Positions 44,648-53,731 of a stretch of 56,235 bases of DNA are shown here, piece after piece; the first letter of the stretch is position 1, and each line of letters starts with the position of its first letter. The position numbers and the translations under genes were made by a program. Below the pieces are notes generated by a model. That model was not told the DNA's origin and ran no database searches. It saw nothing but the letters and a program-made list of their open reading frames with translations. Origin of the DNA: an uncultured Anaerolineales bacterium (GTDB lineage: Bacteria; Chloroflexota; Anaerolineae; Anaerolineales; UBA4823); NCBI GenBank assembly GCA_937928795.1, contig CALFWB010000075.1, forward strand, positions 1 to 56,235, given 5' to 3'.

Positions 44648-47182
44648 ATGAAAAAAACGAAAAACCAGATTTCGATACCAGTGAGAGAACTTTCGTTAGC
44701 AAACCCTGCTGTTTGGCGGCAGTGGTTCTATATCTTTCTGGCCGTTGGCTTGGCTTTGGGAGGCTGGTTCTGGCTCAGTCGCTTGGCACAGGTCGGGGCA
44801 AGCCCGATTAACAACACTCAAATCAATGGCGGGCAAACTCATATCTGGCCTACCGAGGTCATCAACAGCCCAATGGCGAGTGGGCGCTCGTTTATCAATA
44901 TGACGGGAAGAAGCCTAGCCTATTACACGGATAAGAACCACACCATTCAACGGTTGCATTTAGCATACGGGGGAAAGAATCTTTACTATGCGACTTCGAG
45001 TTGGATCAGCCCGACTTGGAGCGCTTGGACGAGCGAAGTGGTCGACCCAGCAGCCAATGTAGGGGAATGGGCATCAATTGCGGTTGATACCTTCAACCGC
45101 CCTCACATTGCTTATTACGATAAGGCAAACGGCTGTTTGAAATATGCCTTTAAAGATGTGGTTTGGTCGATCCAAACTTTGGATTGCGACAATATCCTGC
45201 TCCCTGTCTCAGAAGATGAAATCCTTACCCTAGCAGAAAATCCAGAAGTGGAAATCCAACCTACCCTGGTTTCACTCGAAGAAACCTTCAACGGTTTTCC
45301 ACTGCGCCAAGAAATACTAGGCGGACAAGGTGAAAGCACCTCATTGGCGGAGCCAAGTTCTGGATCAGGCAAATATACCTCGATCGCCATTGACTCGCAT
45401 GGGCAACCACATATTAGCTACACCAAATTCTACCCGCGCTCCGACCGAACCTATCATAAGCTCAAATACATCTACTTTGACCGCAACATTTCCAGTTGGC
45501 AAATCTACCTCGTTAAGGAGGCTGGTTCAGGTGTTGCTTCTCTCAACGAAGGGTTATTCACCTCGATTGCCATTGACAGCCGCGACCGCCCGCACATCGC
45601 CTTCCTTGATGACGATCATGACAAGGTGCGCTATGTTTTCTCGCCGCGGGCAAACAACTGGACCTTCAGTTATCCTACTGCGGCCGGCATTGGCAACTAT
45701 GACAACCTTGGCGGCTGGAATTCTTTAGTTTTACGCCCCGGTGAACCCCAAGACAAAGCCTATATCGCTTTTTATGACAAGACCAAAGGTGCATTGAGCA
45801 TGGCAGAGGGAACATATAAAAACGACCTCAAGAACTACACCTGGAATACCTACCGCATTGATAACGCAGGAGATGTCGGCTTGTTTGCCTCGTTGGCGAT
45901 CAAGAGCGGCAAAGATTTCGGCATCAGCTACTTCGATGAATCCTGGGACGACCTGCGCTTTGCAATGGGAAACGGCAGTAGTTGGGATATTAAGGTGGTC
46001 ACCGGCACGAACAGCCGCGCCGGGCGCTATACCTCGTTGGTTTTTGATTTCAACCAAAAACCGCACATTACCTATTTCGACTTCAGCGATGGAATGCTTT
46101 ATGAAGCATATCAAATTACGACAACTTGGAAATTTCGTCCCATTGACCTGAGCGATACCCTCGGTTCAGCAGCGGTCAGCTTGGATAGCGCTCGCAATCC
46201 GAATATCTTGTATTACAATAGTTTGCTGGGAAGCTTAGAAGTTGCCCGACGCTCCCCGAATTGGACGGTAGACACCGTGATTGCTTCCCGTCTCTCAACT
46301 GAGCAGCGGGTCGCTTTCCGAGTGCATAGCAATGGGCGATCGCATTTGGCTTATTACGATCCAATCAACCAAGATTTGGTCTATGGTGTCAAAGATGGGC
46401 TTGCCTGGAACTTTGAAACGCTCGATGCGTTGGGGGATGTGGGACAAAATCCTGCTTTAGCTCTGGATAGCGAAGGCAAGCCCTACATCAGCTATTACGA
46501 TGCCACCAACAAGAGGGTCAAGTTGGCTTTCAAGAACAGCAGTGGCCAATGGCAAACGGAGGTTATTCAAAATGTTGGAAATGCGGCGGGTAGCTTCTCC
46601 TCCATTGTGGTACATCCCACTACGAAAGACATCTATGTGAGTTTCTATGATGCCAATAGCCAATCCCTGAAATTGGCTCACACGCCACCCACTACTTACC
46701 ATGTTTGGTCAATTGCTGAAGTTGATGGCGCAGCCGGAAGCGGCTGGCACAACGCTTTGGCGTTGGATGCGAATGGGCAACCGCGCCTTGCCTATTTCGA
46801 GGCGACCAATCAAGTGCTCAAGTTTGCGGCTGCAAACAATTCCATTCCACCCTTCAAGTTCGCAGTAACAACAGTGGATAACAGCCCTCAAGTTGGGCGG
46901 TATTGTTCGCTGGGTATTGATGGAAATGGCGCTTACCATATCAGCTATTACGATGAAGTCAACCGCGACCTGAAATATGCCTTGTTCGACGGTAGCGAAT
47001 GGTCAACGCAGATTGTCGATTTTGCCGGTGATGTTGGACTGTGGAGCAGTCTGGTCATTGATCCGCTCACAAACATTCCACACATTCTGTACTTCGACAG
47101 CACCAATCGGCAGTGGAAGTATACAATCGATAAGCCATGGAAGATTGAGGGACAGATCTTTCTACCCCTGATCAACCGCTAA
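44648..47182 (+). CDS. Secreted repeat protein, probable double beta-propeller
   Basis: 844 residues. A hydrophobic segment at about 26-44 (signal anchor or signal peptide) follows a basic start. The rest is a series of about 14 repeats of some 50-60 residues with the core pattern SLxxDxxGxPHISYYDxxNxxLKYA. Examples are at SIAVDTFNRPHIAYYD, ALALDSEGKPYISYYD and SLGIDGNGAYHISYYD. Fourteen repeats would make two seven-bladed propellers. The C-terminus is IFLPLINR, a short motif also present in the protease downstream. AAGGAG precedes the start. Binding target is unknown; an extracellular carbohydrate- or protein-binding role is plausible. Confidence 0.8.
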   Translation: MKKTKNQISIPVRELSLANPAVWRQWFYIFLAVGLALGGWFWLSRLAQVGASPINNTQINGGQTHIWPTEVINSPMASGRSFINMTGRSLAYYTDKNHTIQRLHLAYGGKNLYYATSSWISPTWSAWTSEVVDPAANVGEWASIAVDTFNRPHIAYYDKANGCLKYAFKDVVWSIQTLDCDNILLPVSEDEILTLAENPEVEIQPTLVSLEETFNGFPLRQEILGGQGESTSLAEPSSGSGKYTSIAIDSHGQPHISYTKFYPRSDRTYHKLKYIYFDRNISSWQIYLVKEAGSGVASLNEGLFTSIAIDSRDRPHIAFLDDDHDKVRYVFSPRANNWTFSYPTAAGIGNYDNLGGWNSLVLRPGEPQDKAYIAFYDKTKGALSMAEGTYKNDLKNYTWNTYRIDNAGDVGLFASLAIKSGKDFGISYFDESWDDLRFAMGNGSSWDIKVVTGTNSRAGRYTSLVFDFNQKPHITYFDFSDGMLYEAYQITTTWKFRPIDLSDTLGSAAVSLDSARNPNILYYNSLLGSLEVARRSPNWTVDTVIASRLSTEQRVAFRVHSNGRSHLAYYDPINQDLVYGVKDGLAWNFETLDALGDVGQNPALALDSEGKPYISYYDATNKRVKLAFKNSSGQWQTEVIQNVGNAAGSFSSIVVHPTTKDIYVSFYDANSQSLKLAHTPPTTYHVWSIAEVDGAAGSGWHNALALDANGQPRLAYFEATNQVLKFAAANNSIPPFKFAVTTVDNSPQVGRYCSLGIDGNGAYHISYYDEVNRDLKYALFDGSEWSTQIVDFAGDVGLWSSLVIDPLTNIPHILYFDSTNRQWKYTIDKPWKIEGQIFLPLINR

Positions 47183-47198
47183 AACGTTGTGATCTTGC

Positions 47199-47238
47199 AA
47201 AGACTTCCGAAGGTACCATATCCTTCGGAAGTCTTTTT
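47199..47238 (+). terminator. Rho-independent terminator after the propeller gene
   Basis: AAAGACTTCCGAAGG (47199-47213) pairs perfectly with CCTTCGGAAGTCTTT (47222-47236) across an 8-nt loop, 16 bases after the stop, with T residues at the end of the stem. Confidence 0.88.
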
Positions 47239-47269
47239 GATTTGTCAGCTCTAACTACTTGCTGCTTCA

Positions 47270-47420
47270 CTGACAAGATATGCCGGTTGAGTATAGCGTA
47301 GCGTATCGAAAGCCGCCCTCACCCCCAGCCCCTCTCCCAGAAGCGGGAGAGGGGAGTAGGGGTTAGGTCTTAGTACGGGCTGACGCCCTACTTGACCCGC
47401 AAGGCCTCCCCCAGATAAGT
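47270..47420. repeat. Short repeat island (III)
   Basis: The region between two convergent genes carries the GCCCCTCTCCC/GGGAGAGGGG hairpin (about 47327-47356) within a longer pseudo-palindrome, plus the fragments GTATCGAAAGCCGCCCTCA and CGGGCTGACGCCCTAC. The same kinds of unit occur in islands I and II. No gene is supported here. Confidence 0.65.
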
Positions 47421-47432
47421 TACACCCTTTCA

Positions 47433-50400
47433 CTACGGTAATATGGTAAACATATCGCCAGCACTACTCCCCTGCACCTCCGGGAAATATAGCTCCCACA
47501 CCTCTACTGGGCGCAGATGATATTCGCCGGGTTGGAGCAGCCGCAGGATATAGCGCAATTCATACGTGCCGGCCGGTAGATACTCGGCTGACCAAATGAG
47601 ATGATCATCGTAAATCAAGGGTTGGCTGAAGCGCTGCCATTCCCAACCCGCTTTGAAGGGCTGAGCCGGATCGATGGTTTCACCGGCAAGTTCTGCTTCG
47701 CTGATGCCAAGCTGGGTCGTCAACAAACGCGTGTCAAGGATTTCACTCCCGGCTGGGATATAGTCCTTGACCATGACATAATAAGCGTCTTTCTCGACCG
47801 TGATGGTCAGGCGGGCTTCGAGGCGTGTGCCAGCCGCCGCAGCGTTAACGGTTGGGCAGCTCTTTAGACCACAATCTCCGCCTAACACGCGATATGCCCG
47901 CGAGATCGAAAAACCGCGTTGAACGGGTTGCAACGCTGCGATGGGCACGAAGGCTTGCAAAATCGCTCGGTAAACAAGGCGACCTTGGCCGGCTTGGCGT
48001 TCGATTTCTAACGCATTCGGAGCATCACGAAATAGCCGCTCTACCGGAATTTCCCCAACAGCAGTGCTTGTGCGGTTGTCTTGGGCTGAACCACTCACCA
48101 ACGGCGCCCCGTTGAGGGTAGCGTTGAACTCAAAATTGCTATGCGTTTCTTTCTGGGTGGCGATAACTTCATAGAGGGCGAGGTATGCCCAGGCAGTGCT
48201 GAAGCTCGATCCCCACCCTCCGCTAGGGCGTTGATGGGCAATGAGATAGCGCGTCGCATCTGCAACAAGCGGTGTGGAGGCGTCGTAACTGGCAAGCGCA
48301 TAGAGGGTCATGGCTGTTACGGTCAATTGGTAAGATGCCATGCGCCAACTTTGACTTTTTTCCTGCCAAGCTGCTCCACTGGCACTGCGCAGGGCTTGTC
48401 CCTCAAGGTCAGTGCGCAAGGTCTGAGCCTGTTCGCTGCCCGGATTGTTAGCTTCCAAAGCCCAAGCCAGCAGGGCTTGCGCCCAAGGGTTGAGCTGGGC
48501 GCGGCGTTCGAAGAGTTGCTCCAAAGCGCCTGGATCGGTGGCTCCTGCGTGGGCAAGGGCAAAATGGATGAAAGCCAAACGGTCTAAGGCGGCCGAATCG
48601 GTCGTTTGAGCGGGTTGAATTAATCCCGAAAGCAGATATTGACGGGCTTTTTCAAGGGTGGTTTGAGGGGTGGAGAAGCCTTCCTTCTGGGCGAGATGGA
48701 GTCCAAACAGCACATAAGCAGTGATCAGCGGGTCCCCGTTGCCTTGATTCCACCAATTCCAACTTCCATCGAAGCGTTGACGGGCAACCAATTGAGCCGT
48801 TGCCTCTTGAACGGCTTTTTGGAATTCATTTAGGCGGGCGGCAGCGCCGTAATTGGTTTCTTTCAACAAACGGTAGGCAGCTAGGTTGGATAAAAGGCGC
48901 GAAAGGATCACCTCTGTGCTCTGATTTTCCTGCAAATCGAGGGATTTGATTCCACCTAGAATCACCCCTGCTAAGGAAGGATTCATCTCCACGCGCAAGT
49001 AGCCGCCCTGAGGTGAAACGGACTTAGGCAAACTGACGACCTCTATCCGTGAACCGCCGATTTCCAGCATCCCAACCGTACTGAAAGTCTGTCTTGCAGC
49101 CGCTTCTTGAATGAGGGTATCGCCGCCTCCAATGCGCACCTGATCGCTCAGGTCACCAGCCTGAGCGGAGAGCAGAATCTCCATCGTCCCGTGGTTAGCC
49201 ACTTTACCCCACCATTCCACCCGCTTCCGTCCGTTAGGTGGAATGGTCACGCTCTGAGAGGCGTTTTGACCGGCATCAAGGAGGAAAGACGTGCTTTGCA
49301 GCGAAACCTGTGCTTCTAGGCTTTGAGTGGTGTTGTTGTGCAGAACGGCAGCCAAGAGCAAGTGATCGCCAGCCACCCAGACGCGAGGGAGGACGGGTTG
49401 GATCAAGAGCGGTTTCGTTGTAACCAGTTCGATTTCGGTCTCACCCACCCGCGTGGCTTGATCCACACCGCGCACGAGAATTTTCCAAGTGGTTACGTTG
49501 TCTGGCAATCTCAATTTGACGCTGGCTTTCCCATCGGCATTGGTGACCACACTGCCGTTCCAGTAGGCGGTGTCCGGAAAGCGTTGGCGGACAACGCTGA
49601 GAGGCATTTCTCCTGCGCCACCGCCGCCCAAACCACCCAGCGGCTCGACCAATCGCCAGGCAGCCACGGCGAGGTCAAGCCCGGTTCTCACTCCTAAGGG
49701 TTGATCCCCATAAAAAGCCGAGAGGATTGGGGCGGCGTTGGGGTCGGCTAAAGCGAAGATGGCTTTGTCCACCACTGCAACCGAGAATTCCCCTTGTACC
49801 GCTTGCCCGGCACCGTCTTGAACTCGAATTTCGAGAGTAAGCTCATCACCAGGAGCCGCTTGCGGCGGTTGTAGCGTGGCGTTAACTTGCAATGATTGCT
49901 CTTGCGGTGAAACGCGCAAGGGTACATACCCATGGCGGAAATCGAGTTTTCCACTCTCAGTGCGCCCTAGCAGGGTTAGACTTACATAGAGGTTCGGTAC
50001 ATCTTCAGAGGAGAGTCGATATTCGATTTCCACTCCTCCGACAGGGATTTGGCGGATAACGTAATTCATCACTGTGCTGCGCTCGAAGGAGATCAAGGCT
50101 GTGGCAGCCGTTGGAAAGGGATTGGGGATGAAAATCTTTGCCGTGTCCGCCACTTGATAGGTGTCGCGGTCGGTCACCAAGCGCAGGCGTTGGTTGGGAA
50201 AATCGGGGAAGATCACATCGCCGCTGCCACCAACCCACAGAATCACACTGCTGCGTGCGCCTTCTCCCGATACGGCTAACAAATAGGTGCCGGCCGAAGG
50301 AGGCGTGAAAGCAAGGCGTGCCAGACCGTTGGCGCCGCTGACCAAATCGGCGCTGCCGATCGATTCGGTTTGAGGGAGATAGAGTGGCATCCCGAAAAGA

Positions 50401-53339
50401 TCGGTTTGGGTTTCATCGCGCACCCAGCGGATGGTGGCAAATTCAGCCCGCAAGGCTTTGCCGGCTAATGGCTGTCCTTGCCAATCGGCAGCCAAGACCT
50501 CAGCTTCCAACGGGGCATTGACCTTTCCGAACCAAACATCCGGCTTGATGCCGATGATCAAAGGAGCAGGGTGGACAAAGACGCTGGCGCGGCTGCTGAT
50601 CGGCAAGCCGCTCTCATCGGTTGCAGTCACTTCTAGGATGTAACGGCGCACTTGACGGGTCTTCTCGGTGGGAATAGAAAGCTCTAAAATGCCATTGGCG
50701 TCAGTTTGAGCATCTCCTTCAGCGACCAAATTGGTGAGCAAACCCAACTCGGCGAACATTTGAGCTTGGGGGTGGGCGTTGAACCAACTTCGCTCCGCCT
50801 CACCGCTGGAATAGCCAGGGAGGGACTCGAACTCTTCTTGCCAGTAGAGCGCCCAATGGACGGGCAATTTCGTCGCTGGGGCATCGAAGAAATAGCGTGC
50901 CGAAAGACGCGCCTTTAGGTTTTCGCCAGCTTGCAAGTGGCCACGCTCTACTGCGAAGGATAAGTCGATTTGCGGCTTGCGGTAGGTTGCCACCTCAAAA
51001 TAAAGGCTTTGATACTCCGCAACCGGTGAATTGATCGAATAGCTACCCGGCTGGGCATCTTCAGGCAGGGCAAACTCGCCGCTCGCTGTACCAAATTCCG
51101 AGAGAGGCAGGTCAAGTTTGGCGATTTCTTGTCCATTCGGATCGAGCAAACGCAGGGGTAGAGTAACGATGTCTGGCAGGGCATAACGGGCGTTAAAGGC
51201 TTGGCGGACGATGGCGCGCAGATAGACCGTTTGACCTGGGCGGTAAATCGGTCGATCGGTATAGAGATAGACCTTTAGAGAGGGTGGGGAAAACTGGAAG
51301 GGAATAGCGAAGTCCCAGCTCTCTACGCCGCTGCTCCAGCTTGGCATCGCCAAACCGAACAGAGGATGACCGGGTTGATAGGCGACAGCGTAGTAATTGC
51401 GCCAGGCATCGGTGAGGGTGGGGGTCGCTTGACGGAAGATGCCTTGGTTGTCTGTTTGCCCTTGGGCGAGGATAGCGCCGTTTTCATCGTAGATTGCTAG
51501 AGGGGCATTGGCAAGCGGCGTTAGGCTCTTGCCTTCCATTGCCCAGACGAAGACCTCTTGGGGGGAGAGCTTGAAGGTCAAGTGAACATCGCTTACTACA
51601 ATCAAGTAGCGGTTGAGAAAGGGCTGTTCCAGAGGGATTTCATAGTCCAAATAATACAAGCCCGGCGAGCGTGGTTGAGCGTCAGGTTGGAGGTTAACCT
51701 CAACTGCTTGAGCGCGGTTGGTTGCTAGTTCAAAGGTTTGTTCCCAAGATTGATGGTCGGCGGCGCGAAAATCGCGGAAAAGCGGATAGTTGTCAGGGAC
51801 TTGCAGACGCATAAACTCGTCCAATGACAGACTGCCGCTTGCAAGGCGTAAGCGGGGCAAATTAACCGCTTGGGCAGGGAGGCTTGTCTCTTGTGTGGTG
51901 AGCAGGAGCACGCTGCTTGGTACGGTTAGAGTTACATTAGGGGGTAAGGGAGCGGTGCGAAAGCTAAATTGAAGGGGACGGCCGAGCCTTTCTCCGTAAA
52001 TGTCTTGCAAGTCCGCCGAGACCTCAACGGTATAGTTCTGACTGGGGTCAAAGTTTGCCGAAAGGGCGGCTGCCCACGTCTGCTCATCCCACCAGATGGA
52101 TAGATTGCTTGCAAGTGGTGAGAGGCGGAAGTATTTTTCTAAGTTTTTGTCGGGTAGAGGGCTGCTGAAATAAAACCAAACGGCCTCATAGGGCGATTTT
52201 TCGCCGTTGTCGGGTGGGGTGGTGTAAAGCACGTTGAAGGGAAGCAAAGTGCGCCAACTTGCTTGCACCTCTTGTTGCAAAGCGACGCCTCCAACCGCTT
52301 TTGCCTCTCCACTTAGGAAAACGGTATAAACTTGATTGCGCTGGAGAAGCCCTGCGGGGGTAAAGGTCAATTGCGTGGTATCTTCATTCCATTCGAATTT
52401 ACCCTGTAGGCGATTCCCGCTGTCGTCCGTAAAAGAGAAATTTGCCTCTACGCTGGCTGCGTCCATCGGTTGGTTGAAGGTGATCTGAACCTGGCTATCG
52501 AGGCGCACGTTGCTTTCGCCATCTTTGGGGGAAATTTCCACCACCTGGGGTGGGGCAACCGAAAACGACCATTCGTCTGCAGGCAATTGCAAGGGGGCGC
52601 CGCTCAGGCTCTTCAGGTTAGGATCAAGGATCACGCGATAGCTTTTACCGCCTGCAAAAGCCGCTTGAGCGCGAAAGAGGTAGGTGCTGGTGTTAAGCCA
52701 TTCACCGATCCCTGCTACCGCTTCGCCTTCCTCTGAAAGAACCGTGAAAGCGATTGGAGCGTTTGCTAAGTCGCCTAAGGGGACAACAGGCTGGTTAAAA
52801 GCTGCCACGACAGCGGCATCCGCCCGCACGTCTTGGGCATTGCTCTCAGGGATGCGCTGAGTCAGGCGCAAGAAGGAAGCGGTCTCATAGTCCAGAGCAA
52901 TGGGTTGGGTTAGGGCTAAGCCATTTTGTGCTTTGGCTGTGTTCGCAATGGAGAGGCGCAGAGAAGATTCAGCTTGAAGTTGTTGGCGAGGGTGAAGAAC
53001 CAGCGTGCTGGTATTGACCCAGCGGATTTCAGCCGCAATCGCTGGCTCAATGGACAGAGCAGCTTCAACGGAAGCCGCATCCATCGCTTGATTGAAGTAC
53101 AACTTGATTTCGCCATCGAGAGGCAGCTTCTCCCCTTGCAGGGGATCGGTCTCTACGAGGGTGGGCGGAAGTGGTTGCGGGGTTGAGGTTGGCAGAGGGG
53201 TCTGGGTGGGTTCAAGAGGAGTGGGATTTGGAGCTTCGCTCAGGCGAGGGAGCGAACAAGCCAGAACGGTGAAGATCAACATCCAAAACAAAATAAACCA
53301 CCGACCTACAAGATGAGGCAAAGTTCGATGGGGTCTCAT
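47433..53339 (-). CDS. Alpha-2-macroglobulin family lipoprotein lacking the thioester motif
   Basis: 1968 residues. The signal peptide ends in the lipobox VLAC (C28), then comes a Pro/Thr-rich linker (about 35-60). Four Ig-like (Big_5-type) domains follow to about residue 475, then the macroglobulin domains (TDRPIYRPGQTVYLR near 697) and the region that aligns with the thioester domain. There the usual CxEQ is replaced by Q-E-N-Q at 1470-1473, so no internal thioester can form; this is seen in the translation. The alpha/alpha domain continues with QRFDGSWNWW. Family members trap proteases at the cell surface. AAGGAG precedes the ATG. The gene is divergent from a papain-like protease gene. Confidence 0.9.
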   Translation of the reverse strand: MRPHRTLPHLVGRWFILFWMLIFTVLACSLPRLSEAPNPTPLEPTQTPLPTSTPQPLPPTLVETDPLQGEKLPLDGEIKLYFNQAMDAASVEAALSIEPAIAAEIRWVNTSTLVLHPRQQLQAESSLRLSIANTAKAQNGLALTQPIALDYETASFLRLTQRIPESNAQDVRADAAVVAAFNQPVVPLGDLANAPIAFTVLSEEGEAVAGIGEWLNTSTYLFRAQAAFAGGKSYRVILDPNLKSLSGAPLQLPADEWSFSVAPPQVVEISPKDGESNVRLDSQVQITFNQPMDAASVEANFSFTDDSGNRLQGKFEWNEDTTQLTFTPAGLLQRNQVYTVFLSGEAKAVGGVALQQEVQASWRTLLPFNVLYTTPPDNGEKSPYEAVWFYFSSPLPDKNLEKYFRLSPLASNLSIWWDEQTWAAALSANFDPSQNYTVEVSADLQDIYGERLGRPLQFSFRTAPLPPNVTLTVPSSVLLLTTQETSLPAQAVNLPRLRLASGSLSLDEFMRLQVPDNYPLFRDFRAADHQSWEQTFELATNRAQAVEVNLQPDAQPRSPGLYYLDYEIPLEQPFLNRYLIVVSDVHLTFKLSPQEVFVWAMEGKSLTPLANAPLAIYDENGAILAQGQTDNQGIFRQATPTLTDAWRNYYAVAYQPGHPLFGLAMPSWSSGVESWDFAIPFQFSPPSLKVYLYTDRPIYRPGQTVYLRAIVRQAFNARYALPDIVTLPLRLLDPNGQEIAKLDLPLSEFGTASGEFALPEDAQPGSYSINSPVAEYQSLYFEVATYRKPQIDLSFAVERGHLQAGENLKARLSARYFFDAPATKLPVHWALYWQEEFESLPGYSSGEAERSWFNAHPQAQMFAELGLLTNLVAEGDAQTDANGILELSIPTEKTRQVRRYILEVTATDESGLPISSRASVFVHPAPLIIGIKPDVWFGKVNAPLEAEVLAADWQGQPLAGKALRAEFATIRWVRDETQTDLFGMPLYLPQTESIGSADLVSGANGLARLAFTPPSAGTYLLAVSGEGARSSVILWVGGSGDVIFPDFPNQRLRLVTDRDTYQVADTAKIFIPNPFPTAATALISFERSTVMNYVIRQIPVGGVEIEYRLSSEDVPNLYVSLTLLGRTESGKLDFRHGYVPLRVSPQEQSLQVNATLQPPQAAPGDELTLEIRVQDGAGQAVQGEFSVAVVDKAIFALADPNAAPILSAFYGDQPLGVRTGLDLAVAAWRLVEPLGGLGGGGAGEMPLSVVRQRFPDTAYWNGSVVTNADGKASVKLRLPDNVTTWKILVRGVDQATRVGETEIELVTTKPLLIQPVLPRVWVAGDHLLLAAVLHNNTTQSLEAQVSLQSTSFLLDAGQNASQSVTIPPNGRKRVEWWGKVANHGTMEILLSAQAGDLSDQVRIGGGDTLIQEAAARQTFSTVGMLEIGGSRIEVVSLPKSVSPQGGYLRVEMNPSLAGVILGGIKSLDLQENQSTEVILSRLLSNLAAYRLLKETNYGAAARLNEFQKAVQEATAQLVARQRFDGSWNWWNQGNGDPLITAYVLFGLHLAQKEGFSTPQTTLEKARQYLLSGLIQPAQTTDSAALDRLAFIHFALAHAGATDPGALEQLFERRAQLNPWAQALLAWALEANNPGSEQAQTLRTDLEGQALRSASGAAWQEKSQSWRMASYQLTVTAMTLYALASYDASTPLVADATRYLIAHQRPSGGWGSSFSTAWAYLALYEVIATQKETHSNFEFNATLNGAPLVSGSAQDNRTSTAVGEIPVERLFRDAPNALEIERQAGQGRLVYRAILQAFVPIAALQPVQRGFSISRAYRVLGGDCGLKSCPTVNAAAAGTRLEARLTITVEKDAYYVMVKDYIPAGSEILDTRLLTTQLGISEAELAGETIDPAQPFKAGWEWQRFSQPLIYDDHLIWSAEYLPAGTYELRYILRLLQPGEYHLRPVEVWELYFPEVQGSSAGDMFTILP

Positions 53340-53731
53340 ACGCTCTCCTTATGGTTCAAGACGAAAGGCTCGCCACGCTGGTTCCCAAGAAAGGTTTCGT
53401 TTTGTAGCTTTCCGATCAAGTTACGAAGGCATGGATCAAGGCATCTTGAGAGGATTATACCTTGCTAGAAGTGACTTTTTAGCGCCAAGACGCAAAGATA
53501 CTAAAGCGAAAGGAAAATGATGTGGGTTCAAACAAAGGTCAAGCCAAACCCTTCTGTTGATTCCCATGCCGGAGCCATAGTAAAGACTCTAATGCCGAGA
53601 TGAATTTTTGTGTTTATGCCGATCACTTGCAAAATTGTTATGTTGGGTGGAAAAATCTTATGGTAAGATTAGGTCATGGACGAACTCAACGCTGGGGGAG
53701 CCAAAAGCTTACCCCTAAAAGGTAAACTTAC
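53340..53731. other. Divergent intergenic region between A2M and protease genes
   Basis: On the minus strand TATAAT (53459-53454) is a candidate -10 for the macroglobulin gene, with a weak -35 and a leader of about 110 nt. The stretch 53476-53513 contains GCGCCAAGACGCAAAG, resembling a widespread degenerate intergenic repeat. No convincing promoter was located for the protease gene, although TAAGAT near 53663 could be a -10. No gene is supported. Confidence 0.4.

Noticed and set aside
53640-53731. Riboswitch in the leader of the protease gene
   Set aside because: Short inverted repeats occur (TTACC/GGTAA), but no known riboswitch consensus was recognised.
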